A stretch of DNA of 64,000 nucleotides from Mitsuaria sp. 7. Its GTDB lineage: Bacteria > Pseudomonadota > Gammaproteobacteria > Burkholderiales > Burkholderiaceae_C. The notes under the pieces are model-generated. The model was given only the letters and a program-made list of their open reading frames with translations. It was not told the origin of the DNA and searched no databases. Below, in pieces: positions 38,136 to 46,692 of the stretch; position 1 is the stretch's first letter; each line of letters opens with the position of its first letter. The stretch lies in the NCBI RefSeq assembly GCF_001653795.1, contig NZ_CP011514.1, positions 1,486,163-1,550,162 of the forward strand, in the 5' to 3' direction. The position numbers and the translations under genes are program-made.

Positions 38136-40273
38136 AGCACTGTCCCCCTGTGCGAACGCCGACGCTCGCGTTCCGGCCTCGACGACGAACGCCCGAACTG
38201 CTGCAGGACGAGGCCGCCGAGTGCGGCGCGGCGTGCGTGGCGATGATCGCCGGCTACTGGGGGCGGCCGCTCGACATGCCGGCGATGCGGCGGCGTTTCT
38301 CCCTGTCCGTGCATGGCGCCACGCTGGCGGGCCTGATCGACATGGCGGGCGCGTTGCGGCTGAGCGGCAGGCCGCTGCAGCTCTCGCTCGAGGAACTCCC
38401 CGGCTTGAGTCTGCCCTGCATCCTGCACTGGGGCATTGACCACTTCGTGGTGCTGGAACGCGTCGATCGCGGCGGCGTGACGCTGCTCGATCCTGCCGTC
38501 GGGCGTCGGCGCCTGCCGATGGCGGAGGTGTCGCGCGGCTTCACCGGCATCGCGCTCGAACTCACGCCGGACGAGGGCTTCGATGACGAGGCCGTGGCCC
38601 CCGGCGGCGACGTGCGGGCGTGGCGATGGCGCGCCTTGCTCGGTCGCGTCACCGGCCTCAAGCGCTCGCTCGCGCAGGTCCTGGTGCTCGGCGTCGCGAT
38701 GCAGACGCTGGGACTGATCGCGCCGTTCCACCTCCAATGGCTGACCGACCATGCGCTCGCGACCGGCGACCGCGATCTCATCCTCGTGCTGGGCATCGGC
38801 TTCCTGTCGCTCGCGGCGATGCGTGTCGCGCTGGGGGCCGTCCGCTCCTGGATGACGACGGTGCTGTCCACCAGCCTCGCGTTCCAATGGCAGGGCCGCG
38901 CGTTCGGCCACCTGATGCGACTGCCGCTGGACTGGTTCGAGAAGCGCCATCTGGGCGATATCGTCTCGCGCTTCGGATCGATCGAGACGATCCAGAACAC
39001 GGTCACGACGCAGTTCGTCGGCAGCGTGATCGACGGTCTCCTGGTGGCGGTGACCCTGGTCGTGATGGTCCTGTACAGCACGGCGCTGACGGCCGTGGCC
39101 GTGGGGGCCGTGTTGCTGTATGCGCTGCTGCGCTGGGCTGTGTTCCACGGCCTGCGCGGTGCGACGGCCGAGACGATACGCCGCGCCGCCCTCCAGCAGA
39201 CGCATTTCATCGAATCGGTGCGCGGTGTCCAGGCCGTGCGGCTGTTCGACCGCGGCGAGCAGCGCCGGGCCGGCTGGCTCGGACTGCTCGCCGACGAATT
39301 CAACGGCCGGCTGCGCCTGGCCCGCTGGTCGGTGGGCTACGAGACGGCCCGCGGCCTGATCTTCGGTCTCGAACGCGTCGCGGTGGTCTGGCTGGCCGCG
39401 CTGGCCGTGCTGGACATGCGGATGACCGTGGGCATGCTGCTGGCTTTCCTCGCCTATCAGGACCAGTTCAGCGACCGCGTGGCGGCGCTGGTCGACCGGC
39501 TCTTCGAATTCAGGATGTTGCGCCTGCACGGCGAGCGGCTGGCGGACATCCTGACGACGCCCGTCGAGGAGACGGGGACGCAGGACGCGGTGGACCTGGG
39601 CGTCCTGCCTGCCTCGATCGAACTCCGCGACGTCGCCTTCCGTTACGGCGATGGCGAGGAGGAAGTGCTGTCCGGCATCGACCTTCGCATCGAGGCCGGC
39701 GAGTGCGTCGCGGTGACCGGCGCCTCCGGCAGCGGGAAGACGACGCTGGTGAAGCTGCTGCTCGGTCTGTTGACGCCCACGCGGGGAGAGATCCTGGTCG
39801 GCGGCCGTCCGGTGCGACGACTGGGACTGGGCGCCTACCGCCGCATCGTCGGCACCGTGATGCAGGATGACCTGCTCTTCGCCGGCAGCATCGAGGAGAA
39901 CATCAGTTTCTTCGATCCCGTGCACGATCCTGCGCGCGTGATCGACTGCGCCGGCCGGGCCGCGCTGCACGACGAGATCGTGGCGCTGCCGATGGGTTAC
40001 CGGACGCGGGTCGGCGACATCGGCACGGGGCTCTCAGGCGGCCAACGCCAGCGGCTGCTGCTGGCGCGCGCGCTCTACAAGCAGCCGCGCCTCCTGGTGC
40101 TCGACGAGGCCACCAGCCACCTCGACGTGAACGCGGAGCGCCGCGTCAACGCGGCCGTCGAGGCGCTGGGCGCGACGCGCGTCGTCGTGGCGCACCGGCC
40201 GGAGACGATCGCCATGGCGGACCGGGTGATCGTGATCGACCGGGGGCGCGTTGCGTCTGACGAGCGACGCTGA
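38132..40273 (+). CDS. Peptidase-containing (C39) ABC transporter, CvaB/RaxB type
   Basis: A 713-aa protein from the ATG at 38132 that overlaps the adaptor stop. The N-terminal C39 peptidase is intact: LLQDEAAECGAACVAMIAGY gives Gln25 and catalytic Cys31, with HWGIDHFVVLERV and LLDPAVGRR supplying His and Asp. Six membrane helices lie at about 180-430. The ATPase has GASGSGKTT near 530, LSGGQRQR near 633, LLVLDEAT and the switch His in VVAHRPET. It should cut leaders after GG and export the peptides. Both peptide genes flanking this pair have matching leaders. Confidence 0.93.
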   Translation: MKHCPPVRTPTLAFRPRRRTPELLQDEAAECGAACVAMIAGYWGRPLDMPAMRRRFSLSVHGATLAGLIDMAGALRLSGRPLQLSLEELPGLSLPCILHWGIDHFVVLERVDRGGVTLLDPAVGRRRLPMAEVSRGFTGIALELTPDEGFDDEAVAPGGDVRAWRWRALLGRVTGLKRSLAQVLVLGVAMQTLGLIAPFHLQWLTDHALATGDRDLILVLGIGFLSLAAMRVALGAVRSWMTTVLSTSLAFQWQGRAFGHLMRLPLDWFEKRHLGDIVSRFGSIETIQNTVTTQFVGSVIDGLLVAVTLVVMVLYSTALTAVAVGAVLLYALLRWAVFHGLRGATAETIRRAALQQTHFIESVRGVQAVRLFDRGEQRRAGWLGLLADEFNGRLRLARWSVGYETARGLIFGLERVAVVWLAALAVLDMRMTVGMLLAFLAYQDQFSDRVAALVDRLFEFRMLRLHGERLADILTTPVEETGTQDAVDLGVLPASIELRDVAFRYGDGEEEVLSGIDLRIEAGECVAVTGASGSGKTTLVKLLLGLLTPTRGEILVGGRPVRRLGLGAYRRIVGTVMQDDLLFAGSIEENISFFDPVHDPARVIDCAGRAALHDEIVALPMGYRTRVGDIGTGLSGGQRQRLLLARALYKQPRLLVLDEATSHLDVNAERRVNAAVEALGATRVVVAHRPETIAMADRVIVIDRGRVASDERR

Positions 40274-40498
40274 ACTCGGCGGCTGCGGTGCACGAGTCTT
40301 GAGTGCCCCCCCAATAATTCTCGAACGGCAGATCGATCCGCGACGCCGCTTCGCTCGGGCGGAGAAAGGACTTCGAAGTTGTCGAAGACGCGCGCGACAA
40401 GGGGCATTCACTCAGGTGACGGGTTGGCTGATGCCGACCCGGCCTCTCTTTCGCCATCCCGGCGGAGGTCGTGTTCATCTTGATCTAAGGAGTTTTGT

Positions 40499-40657
40499 AT
40501 GCGAGTTCTGAACAGCAAGGAAACGCTCGTTGTCGCTGGTGGCAGGCAGCAGCCGTCCCAGCGCCGTGTCCGGTCGTTTTCCAGCCCAGCCGACATTGAC
40601 CGGATGCTGGTGCTGGCCGAGCAATTGCGAAACGTGATGAACAAGCCGGCGACCTGA
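40499..40657 (+). CDS. Double-glycine leader peptide, candidate microcin precursor 2
   Basis: A 52-residue peptide, short enough to be missed by common length cut-offs. TAAGGAG is seven bases before the ATG. The leader MRVLNSKETLVVAGG shares MRVLN, the length of 15 and the final GG with precursor 1. The predicted mature peptide has 37 residues: a basic N-terminus (RQQPSQRRVRSFSS) and an amphipathic helix (ADIDRMLVLAEQLRNVMNK), with no cysteine. It lies 225 bases after the transporter gene. Two different peptides could form a two-component bacteriocin, or one could be a signal or self-protection peptide. Confidence 0.75.
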   Translation: MRVLNSKETLVVAGGRQQPSQRRVRSFSSPADIDRMLVLAEQLRNVMNKPAT

Positions 40658-40954
40658 AGACCTGCGACGCGGTGACAGCTTGCGCCGCATACCGGAGTTG
40701 CGTCATCGGTGATGGGTGTTAGTCCGGCACTTCAATCCCCGATGGGCCTCGGCGCCGCCCGGCGCCGAGGCGGCGAGCGACGCTTCGGTTGGAGGCCAGC
40801 GATGCTGGATGCAAATTATTGAATCTTCGCGGCGGGACACAGGGCGGCAGATGGGTTTTCCTGAGGAGTCAAGTGAAATTTCAAGCCTTGGGTTGTCGGA
40901 TGCTCAATCAAATGACAACACTGAGAGGTTTCCTTGTGAACTCTTGAGCTTTCG
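40658..40954 (+). other. 297-base gap between peptide gene 2 and the Cys-module gene
   Basis: The gap contains the GC-rich hairpin at 40747-40770, then a G+C-poorer stretch with a good ribosome site (GGAGG, 40791-40795) before a six-codon frame (ATG at 40802). A 49-codon frame from an ATG at 40809 runs into the next gene with a four-base overlap; its composition is unremarkable and I do not call it a gene. The promoter of the following gene is presumably here. Confidence 0.4.
40747..40770 (+). terminator. GC-rich perfect hairpin downstream of the peptide locus
   Basis: Arms CCTCGGCGCCG and CGGCGCCGAGG pair perfectly over 11 bases with a CC loop. It lies 89 bases after precursor 2. There is no T-run, so it may be a transcript-end or mRNA-protecting hairpin and not a classical intrinsic terminator. 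Confidence 0.4.
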
Positions 40955-42337
40955 ATGAAGCCAGAATCTCTTTCAAATCTGCGTGCCAGAATTTTTCAAC
41001 TCGTTTTCGCTTGCACCGCTGGGCTGGGTGTCGCGCAGGCGGCAACTCCCAGTGTCAACGTCGTCACGGAATGGGTGCCGGAACCTCAGATTCTGAGTGG
41101 GAATTGGGGCAAAGGTATTGAAGCGCTCCAACATTATCGTTTTGATCAAAATGGCGACTTCGAGTGTTACAGCACGGATGGGAAAAACTGCCAACCCGGG
41201 CTGCCTGATGGCAATGTGGCAACGTGGCAGCCGGTGAATTGCAGGACGATCGTCGATGAACATCTTGGCTTTAACGGATATGACACTCTCGACCACTGGT
41301 GCAATAAAAAGATGCACCCGGTGGCCAGCAAGATTGACAGGATGACCGCCGCCAGTGGCACTTGGGTGAAAATCGCTGATTCACACGTATTGTGGCACAG
41401 GCCAGGAAATTACAGCGGGTACCCGCGGGTTCCTAAAACTCGCTGGATGAAGGTCCGTGATCAGTACTATCGTCTCGATTGGCTAGGATATTTCAGCTGC
41501 TATAGCGAGGACGGCGAGACTTGTAAACCTGGGGAGCGGACGAAAGGAGCGACCGACGTTAAGCCGAGAGTCTGCAACAGGAAGTCCGACTACGCCGACC
41601 CGAAACACTGGTGCACCATGGCCTTCGCCCAGACCTTTGCCGACTGGAAAGACTACGCGTTGCTCGGCTTGCCGTTTAATATGGCGAAGAATCTTGATGG
41701 CCGCATGATGTGTAGGAGTGCCGACGGGGAGGAATGTTTCGATATTCGCGCACTTAAAAACGACCAAAAACTAGCGGATGTGGCGCAAAAAATCATTGTC
41801 TGCAGCGAGCGAAAAAACTCTGGCGCGTGGCCAAGAAGCCGTCAATGGTGCAATTCGGACGAGATCGGCGAAGAAGTTTCGGGGTATTTGTCGACCGATA
41901 GTCCAAATTTCACGATGCCATATTTCTATATGCTTGGTCATGAGCATGCGGTCATCGTGATTGACAGTAGCAAAGAAGTCCCGGACGGAATTGAAACGAT
42001 ACTTTCGACGTTAGAAACGTCCTTTGCCGGACCGGCACAATTCTCTTCCATCAAGTCGGATCTGTTGAAGCATTTAAGTCTGATTTCCCTCGAGCGAAAG
42101 AAGGTAGATCCGAGGGCGGTGAATGAAATAGATCCGAAAGCGGTGAATGAAGAATTGATCTCTAAGAATAACGACGTGATCGTATGGGCAAACAATGTGG
42201 CGACCAAACGTGAAATGAAATTGAACGATTGGTGGGCGGGATTGGAGCTCAGACTCAAGCCTGATACCGATGTCGAAGCATCGGTCCAGGTCTTCAAGAT
42301 CCTCAAGGCGCTGCCGTCAGTGGAATTGAAGGACTGA
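40955..42337 (+). CDS. Exported protein with three four-cysteine modules, unknown family
   Basis: A 460-aa protein of unknown family. A signal peptide (residues 1-29, ending VAQA) sends it to the periplasm or outside. Three modules of about 80 residues each hold four cysteines: 71/79/96/116, 182/190/207/220 and 253/261/283/299. In all three the first pair is C-x7-C, in the setting YR-D-G-F-C-Y-S-x-D-G-x-x-C, and the last cysteine follows a tryptophan (HWC, HWC, QWC). The C-terminal 150 residues are Lys/Glu-rich and helical. The gene is strikingly A/T-richer than its surroundings, a sign of transfer. It could be an immunity or surface protein of the peptide locus, but nothing proves that. Confidence 0.7.
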   Translation: MKPESLSNLRARIFQLVFACTAGLGVAQAATPSVNVVTEWVPEPQILSGNWGKGIEALQHYRFDQNGDFECYSTDGKNCQPGLPDGNVATWQPVNCRTIVDEHLGFNGYDTLDHWCNKKMHPVASKIDRMTAASGTWVKIADSHVLWHRPGNYSGYPRVPKTRWMKVRDQYYRLDWLGYFSCYSEDGETCKPGERTKGATDVKPRVCNRKSDYADPKHWCTMAFAQTFADWKDYALLGLPFNMAKNLDGRMMCRSADGEECFDIRALKNDQKLADVAQKIIVCSERKNSGAWPRSRQWCNSDEIGEEVSGYLSTDSPNFTMPYFYMLGHEHAVIVIDSSKEVPDGIETILSTLETSFAGPAQFSSIKSDLLKHLSLISLERKKVDPRAVNEIDPKAVNEELISKNNDVIVWANNVATKREMKLNDWWAGLELRLKPDTDVEASVQVFKILKALPSVELKD

Positions 42338-42392
42338 GGCGGTAAGACGTCGCCGTTGGTACCCCTGCATCAATATTCCTTCGCCACGGCGC

Positions 42393-43313
42393 TCATTGCC
42401 TGCTCAGCGTGTTCAGTGGAATCTTCAAATAGCTGACCCCGTTGTCCTCCGCGGGCGGCAACTGGCCGGCGCGGATGTTGATCTGGATCGAGGGCAGGAT
42501 CAGCGCCGGCACTTCTAGCTGCGCATCGCGACCGTTGCGCAGCGCAACGAATTCGGCTTCGCTCACACCGTCGTGGACGTGGATGTTGCCGGCGCGCTGC
42601 TCGGCGACCGTTGTCTCCCAGGCGGGGGCGCGGCCTCCGGGCGGATAGTCGTGGCAGACGAAGAGACGCGTTGCCGCCGGCAGCGCCAGCAGGCGGCGGA
42701 TCGAGCGGTAGAGCGTCGCCGCGTCGCCGCCGGGGAAGTCGGCGCGCGCAGTGCCGACGTCGGGCATGAACATGGTGTCGCCGACGAAGACCGCATCGCC
42801 GCTTCCGTCCTCGCGTCCGTCCTCGGCGTGGCCCTCGATCCGGTAGGCCATGCAAGCCGGCGTATGTCCCGGCACGAGCAGCGCCTGCGCCTCGACGCCG
42901 CCGATCATGAAGGTCTCGCCGTCACGGAACAGGTGATCGAACTGGCGGCCGTCGGGCAGGAAATCACGCTCCAGGTTGTAGAGCTTGCGGAACACCGCCT
43001 GCACCTCGCGGATGTGCTCGCCGATGGCGATGCGACCGCCGACATGCGCCTGCAGATAGCGCGCCGCCGACAGGTGGTCCGCATGGGCGTGGGTCTCGAG
43101 GATCCATTGCACCGTGAGTCCGGCCTGCGCCAGGTGCGCCAGCACGCGGGCGGCCTGGATCGTGGACGTGCGGCCGGACTTCAGGTCGAAGTCGAGCACC
43201 GGATCGACGACCGCGGCCTGGCGGGTCGCGGGGTCCGCCAGCACGTAGCTGACGGTGCCGGTCCGGTCGTCGTGGAAGGCGTGGATCGTGAAGGCGGAAG
43301 GAACGGGGCTCAT
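42393..43313 (-). CDS. Metallo-beta-lactamase-fold hydrolase, ETHE1/persulfide-dioxygenase-like
   Basis: A 306-aa protein from the ATG at 43313. The metal motif is THAHADH, followed by GHTPACMAYRIEGH and VFVGDTMFMPDVGTARADFPGG, which match ETHE1-like persulfide dioxygenases. FVCHDYPPGGR near the C-terminus also fits that group. These enzymes oxidise glutathione persulfide in sulfide handling. A TATAGT stretch upstream on the minus strand could be part of its promoter. Confidence 0.8.
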   Translation of the reverse strand: MSPVPSAFTIHAFHDDRTGTVSYVLADPATRQAAVVDPVLDFDLKSGRTSTIQAARVLAHLAQAGLTVQWILETHAHADHLSAARYLQAHVGGRIAIGEHIREVQAVFRKLYNLERDFLPDGRQFDHLFRDGETFMIGGVEAQALLVPGHTPACMAYRIEGHAEDGREDGSGDAVFVGDTMFMPDVGTARADFPGGDAATLYRSIRRLLALPAATRLFVCHDYPPGGRAPAWETTVAEQRAGNIHVHDGVSEAEFVALRNGRDAQLEVPALILPSIQINIRAGQLPPAEDNGVSYLKIPLNTLSRQ

Positions 43314-43392
43314 GGCCTGGGGCGCGCGCGGCGGGGTGACGGTAAAAGTCACTATACCGAGCGCCGCGCTCAACCCCAGGGAGCGGCCGGCC

Positions 43393-43818
43393 TCAGACCA
43401 GTTCGAGGCCGACGTTGATGTTGCCGCGGGTCATCTTCGAATACGGGCAGGTGTCGTGCGCGCGCTTGATCAGCTCGTAGGCGGTGTCGCGCGGCAGTCC
43501 TGGCAGGCTGACGCGGAGCTTGGCGCTCAGGAAATAGCCGTCGGCGCCCTTGTTGAGGTCGACCGATGCGTCGACGGCGGCCTCGGCGGGCAGCCTGACG
43601 CCGATCGCGTGGGCGGCCAGACCCATGGCGCCGATGAAGCAGGCCGACCAGCCGACGGCGAACAGCTGTTCCGGATTCGTGCCGGGACGCGACGTGCCGG
43701 GTGAGCCCAGCTGGACGTCGAGGCGGCTGTCGTCGGACTGGCCGCGGCCGTCGCGGCCACCGGTCGTGTGCGTGTTGGCGGTGTAGAGGACTTGAACGTG
43801 ATCTGTGGTCGAGGGCAT
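43393..43818 (-). CDS. ohr: Organic hydroperoxide resistance protein Ohr
   Basis: A 141-aa OsmC/Ohr protein. The two redox cysteines are Cys60 (FAVGWSACFIGAM) and Cys124 (HDTCPYSKMTRGN). VLYTANTHTTGGRDGR is the usual N-terminus. It reduces organic peroxides with lipoyl cofactors. The ATG at 43818 has GGAGT upstream and replaces a longer in-frame extension. The usual OhrR regulator gene is not adjacent. Confidence 0.93.
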   Translation of the reverse strand: MPSTTDHVQVLYTANTHTTGGRDGRGQSDDSRLDVQLGSPGTSRPGTNPEQLFAVGWSACFIGAMGLAAHAIGVRLPAEAAVDASVDLNKGADGYFLSAKLRVSLPGLPRDTAYELIKRAHDTCPYSKMTRGNINVGLELV

Positions 43819-44152
43819 GTGGGACTCCAGTGGCGCAGCATCGTCTGCTGCATGACCCGCATTGCATCGGTCCGATGTATCGACGGTGTGTGAGGTCGCC
43901 GGTGAATTGGCGCGGCGCGTGTCGCGGCGAGCCGTGGACACACTGGCATACAAAGCGGCGTCGTCGTGACGATCCAGGCGCGGCGTGTGACGGTCCGTGA
44001 CGACGACGTTGCCGCCGCGTAAAACCTTGGGCGCCGAGCGCCGCGACGGCGCCCGGAGCGCCCGATCGAAGGAATTCTTAAGCACACCCTAATTCGATGG
44101 GCGCACCTTACGTCCAAGGCAACACGATGTTGCCGAGCTTCAGGAGATGCAC
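43819..44152. other. 334-base intergenic region between ohr and a small exported-protein gene
   Basis: Divergent promoters should lie here. I see no OhrR-type palindrome and no convincing small gene. There is a TTCTTAAGCACACCCTAAT stretch near 44071-44089, the A/T-richest part, which may hold promoter elements. AGGAG just before 44147 serves the next gene. Confidence 0.4.
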
Positions 44153-44485
44153 ATGAGCAAGTCCACCCCGATCCTCGCCATGGTCGCCGCGTTCGCCGCG
44201 GCGTCGGCCCAGGCCTCGACGAACCCCGACGACCTGACGCGCCGGTCGGAGCGCCGCGCGATGGTGCAGCAGCAGCTGCGCGCCGTGCAGGTCGAGCTCT
44301 ACTGCGATCACCAGGACAACGCGATGCACTTGTTGCGCGATGCCCGTCGCCAGCTGATGGCGCAGCGGGATCCGGACAACACGCGCGATCTGCGTCAGCT
44401 CGAGAAGGTCAGCTGGCTGGTCCGCCACGGCGACACGGTGGAGGCGATCGCGACGATCGACGCAGCCCGCAGCCTGCAGGCCTGA
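44153..44485 (+). CDS. Small exported protein of unknown function
   Basis: A 110-aa protein; the ATG at 44153 is preferred over one two codons earlier because AGGAG then has a proper spacing of six bases. MSKSTPILAMVAAFAAASAQA is a signal peptide. The mature 89 residues are helical, charged and contain one cysteine, with RRAMVQQQLRAVQVELYCDH and MHLLRDARRQLMAQ. The helix pattern is TPR-like. It is not recognised. Confidence 0.65.
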   Translation: MSKSTPILAMVAAFAAASAQASTNPDDLTRRSERRAMVQQQLRAVQVELYCDHQDNAMHLLRDARRQLMAQRDPDNTRDLRQLEKVSWLVRHGDTVEAIATIDAARSLQA

Positions 44486-44585
44486 GCAGGCAAGACCCGC
44501 CCCCGGGGGCGGCGGTGGCGGTCGCCGGAACGCGCTTCGTCGTATTCGACGGTATATTGCGAAGCGTTGTCAGCCCCGGCCCGCC

Positions 44586-45854
44586 ATGCACAAACCCCCG
44601 TTCAAGCTCAATCCCGGTGGATGGAGCGCGCCCGTCGTCGAGGATCAGCCACCGGCGGATGCCTCGAACCGGGCGCGACTGCATCAGCTCGATCCGCACC
44701 TGCATTGCTCGGTGATCGGGAATTGCCTGGGCACGGCCGAGCTGCGCCGCCTGATGAGCCGCCACGTCGACGTGACGGGGATGAGCGACCTGGACATCCA
44801 CCACGCGGCGGTGTCCCTGGCGCCGCAGGGCGGCGAGGTGTCGAAGGCACTGCACAAGGCCCTTGACCAGCGCCATGCCGGCGCTGTCCGGACCCTGGCT
44901 GCAGCAGCGGATGAGGCTGCGCTCGACGCGGCCTGGCGCGAGGCCTGGCGGCGCGGCGACATCCAAGGCGCCTACTGGGCGGTGTTGACGCACAAGGCGG
45001 TGACGGTGGCCTTGAGACAGGCCGTGTTCGGCGAGGTGCACATGCTCTCGCACCTGATGGCGTCGGCGAACCGGCATGATCTGCAGCGCTTCGTCACGCT
45101 CGAGAAGGGGCACGCGGAGCTGGAAGACAGACTGGAGCGCGAGCAGGCGCGTCGGCACGACGCGCTGCAGGAACGCGACCGCATGGCCGAACAGTTGCGC
45201 CAGCAGGCGATCGACTTCGAACGCCAGTTGGCGGAAGTTCGAGCGACGGTCCCGGACTCGACGGCGTCAGCGGGGGACCTTCCTGCGCAGGTCGCCTTGC
45301 AGACGGAACGTCGCGAGCGCGCGGAACGCGTGGCCGAGGACGCCGCGCGACAGCTGGAAAGTTTGAGGGAACAACTGGAGCGCACCCAGGCGCATGCCCG
45401 TGCGCAGGCCGAGGAGTTGACCGCTGCCGAAGCCGAGCTTCAGCGCCTCAGCGCCGGAACGCCTGACGCGGGCAGTGACGGATCGGCCCTGCTGACGGGG
45501 CGACGCATCCTCTATGTCGGCGGACGGCCGAGCTCCACGCCAGCGATCCGCGATTTCGTCGAAGGTCGGGACGGTGAGTTCCTGCACCACGACGGCGGCC
45601 TCGAAACCCGCAAGGGCCTGCTGGCGGCGCTGCTGCCGCGGGCGGACCTGGTGGTGTTCCCGGTCGACTGCATCGATCACGACTCGGCGCTCAACCTCAA
45701 GCGCCTCAGCGAGCGCCATCGGGTGCCGTTCCTGGCGCTGCGCAGCGCCAGCCTGGCGAGTTTCGCCGCCGCGGTGCGGCGGGAACTCGTGCCGTCGGGA
45801 GACGGCGCGGCGCCAGGGCAGGGCGCCCCGCGCTTCTGTCTGCGCCACGGCTGA
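44586..45854 (+). CDS. DUF2325-domain coiled-coil protein
   Basis: A 422-aa cytoplasmic protein. Residues 38-150 form an N-terminal helical domain (LDPHLHCSVIGNCLGTAELR), 155-280 a coiled coil rich in Glu, Arg and Gln, and 300-400 the DUF2325 domain: RRILYVGGRPSSTPAIRDFV, EFLHHDGGLE, LLPRADLVVFPVDCIDHDSA. DUF2325 proteins of this shape are common in betaproteobacteria and have no settled function; the fold resembles a Rossmann-like receiver. It is a monocistronic gene as far as visible. Confidence 0.8.
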   Translation: MHKPPFKLNPGGWSAPVVEDQPPADASNRARLHQLDPHLHCSVIGNCLGTAELRRLMSRHVDVTGMSDLDIHHAAVSLAPQGGEVSKALHKALDQRHAGAVRTLAAAADEAALDAAWREAWRRGDIQGAYWAVLTHKAVTVALRQAVFGEVHMLSHLMASANRHDLQRFVTLEKGHAELEDRLEREQARRHDALQERDRMAEQLRQQAIDFERQLAEVRATVPDSTASAGDLPAQVALQTERRERAERVAEDAARQLESLREQLERTQAHARAQAEELTAAEAELQRLSAGTPDAGSDGSALLTGRRILYVGGRPSSTPAIRDFVEGRDGEFLHHDGGLETRKGLLAALLPRADLVVFPVDCIDHDSALNLKRLSERHRVPFLALRSASLASFAAAVRRELVPSGDGAAPGQGAPRFCLRHG

Positions 45855-46046
45855 ACAGGGGTATTTACCCATCGATCCGCGGCTCGTTCGGCGCGGTTCG
45901 CTAGCCCCAATCTGTCCTGCGGCGCCGCCGGACTACTTGTTTGCATCATTTTGATGGCAAGAACCTCGCAAAACGCGGGGTGGGCTCATTTGTGAGTCCT
46001 CCGGGCAGTTCTAGGATCGTCTTCATCTGCAGTACTTGGAGATGAA

Positions 46047-46463
46047 ATGACGTCGGAGGCATTGACATATTGGCTGGCGGGCACCATTCCCGCCGCAGCG
46101 ACGTGGGCATTGAATGTGACGCTGCGAGGTCAGCCGGCCCTGAATAGTTCTCCAGCGGACTGGGCCTTGATGCTTCTCGCATTCGACGGAGCGATCGCCA
46201 TCGGCATCCAGGATCTGGCTTGCTACGTGCCGAACGCGGCCATCCGGCAGCTTCTCCCAGCCATCACGCCGGCGCTGATTTTCCTCTCCTTCCTGAATTG
46301 GCTGCTCATCGTCCGCTGGATTGAGCCGACCTTCCTGGTGCCGCCGGAGCACCGCCCATCACTCGGCGTCAGGGTGGCAATAGCGATGAGTATGTGGGCA
46401 TTTGTTGGCTCCAATATATATTTTCATTACTACCTTCTTGGAAGGGGATTCAATGTTGTCTGA
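46047..46463 (+). CDS. Small membrane protein A, unknown
   Basis: A 138-aa protein with four hydrophobic segments (about 8-28, 37-60, 72-92 and 106-130) and no known motif. GGAG stands six bases before the ATG. The 3' end overlaps the start of the next small membrane gene by 11 bases, so the two are probably translated together. The DNA is less G+C-rich than its surroundings. Function unknown. Confidence 0.6.
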   Translation: MTSEALTYWLAGTIPAAATWALNVTLRGQPALNSSPADWALMLLAFDGAIAIGIQDLACYVPNAAIRQLLPAITPALIFLSFLNWLLIVRWIEPTFLVPPEHRPSLGVRVAIAMSMWAFVGSNIYFHYYLLGRGFNVV

Positions 46464-46623
46464 GCTCCTGATCGGTGTCTTTGCGGCTTTTGTTTTCTAC
46501 TTGATTTTCTTTGGCACGATCTTCTATATCGCCGGTCGACTGGGATACCTAGATACCGAGGAGGAAAAAGCCATCCGGCGTCGTAACAAGACGAGGGCCA
46601 CTTCGACGGCAACTGAAGTGTGA
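46453..46623 (+). CDS. Small membrane protein B, unknown
   Basis: A 56-aa protein: one strongly hydrophobic segment (LLIGVFAAFVFYLIFFGTIF, about residues 5-24) followed by a charged tail ending in Arg/Lys/Thr. The ATG at 46453 has GAAGGGG before it and overlaps the end of protein A. The small size with a single helix and basic tail fits a regulatory subunit or a toxin-like peptide; context does not decide. Confidence 0.55.
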   Translation: MLSELLIGVFAAFVFYLIFFGTIFYIAGRLGYLDTEEEKAIRRRNKTRATSTATEV

Positions 46624-46692
46624 GTTCCGCAGAGGATCCATGTGGAAAGACACTAGCCGACACCGCAAACCGTCGCGCTAGCATCGCGCGCC

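Noticed and set aside
40716..40958. An 80-codon frame overlapping the start of the Cys-module gene
   Set aside because: It starts at a weak GTG, spans the GC-rich hairpin, and has no leader or family features. The overlap with the next ATG is the only argument for it.
43393..44085. A 230-codon version of ohr with a long N-terminal extension
   Set aside because: Ohr proteins are about 140 residues; the ATG at 43818 has a proper ribosome site and matches the family start.
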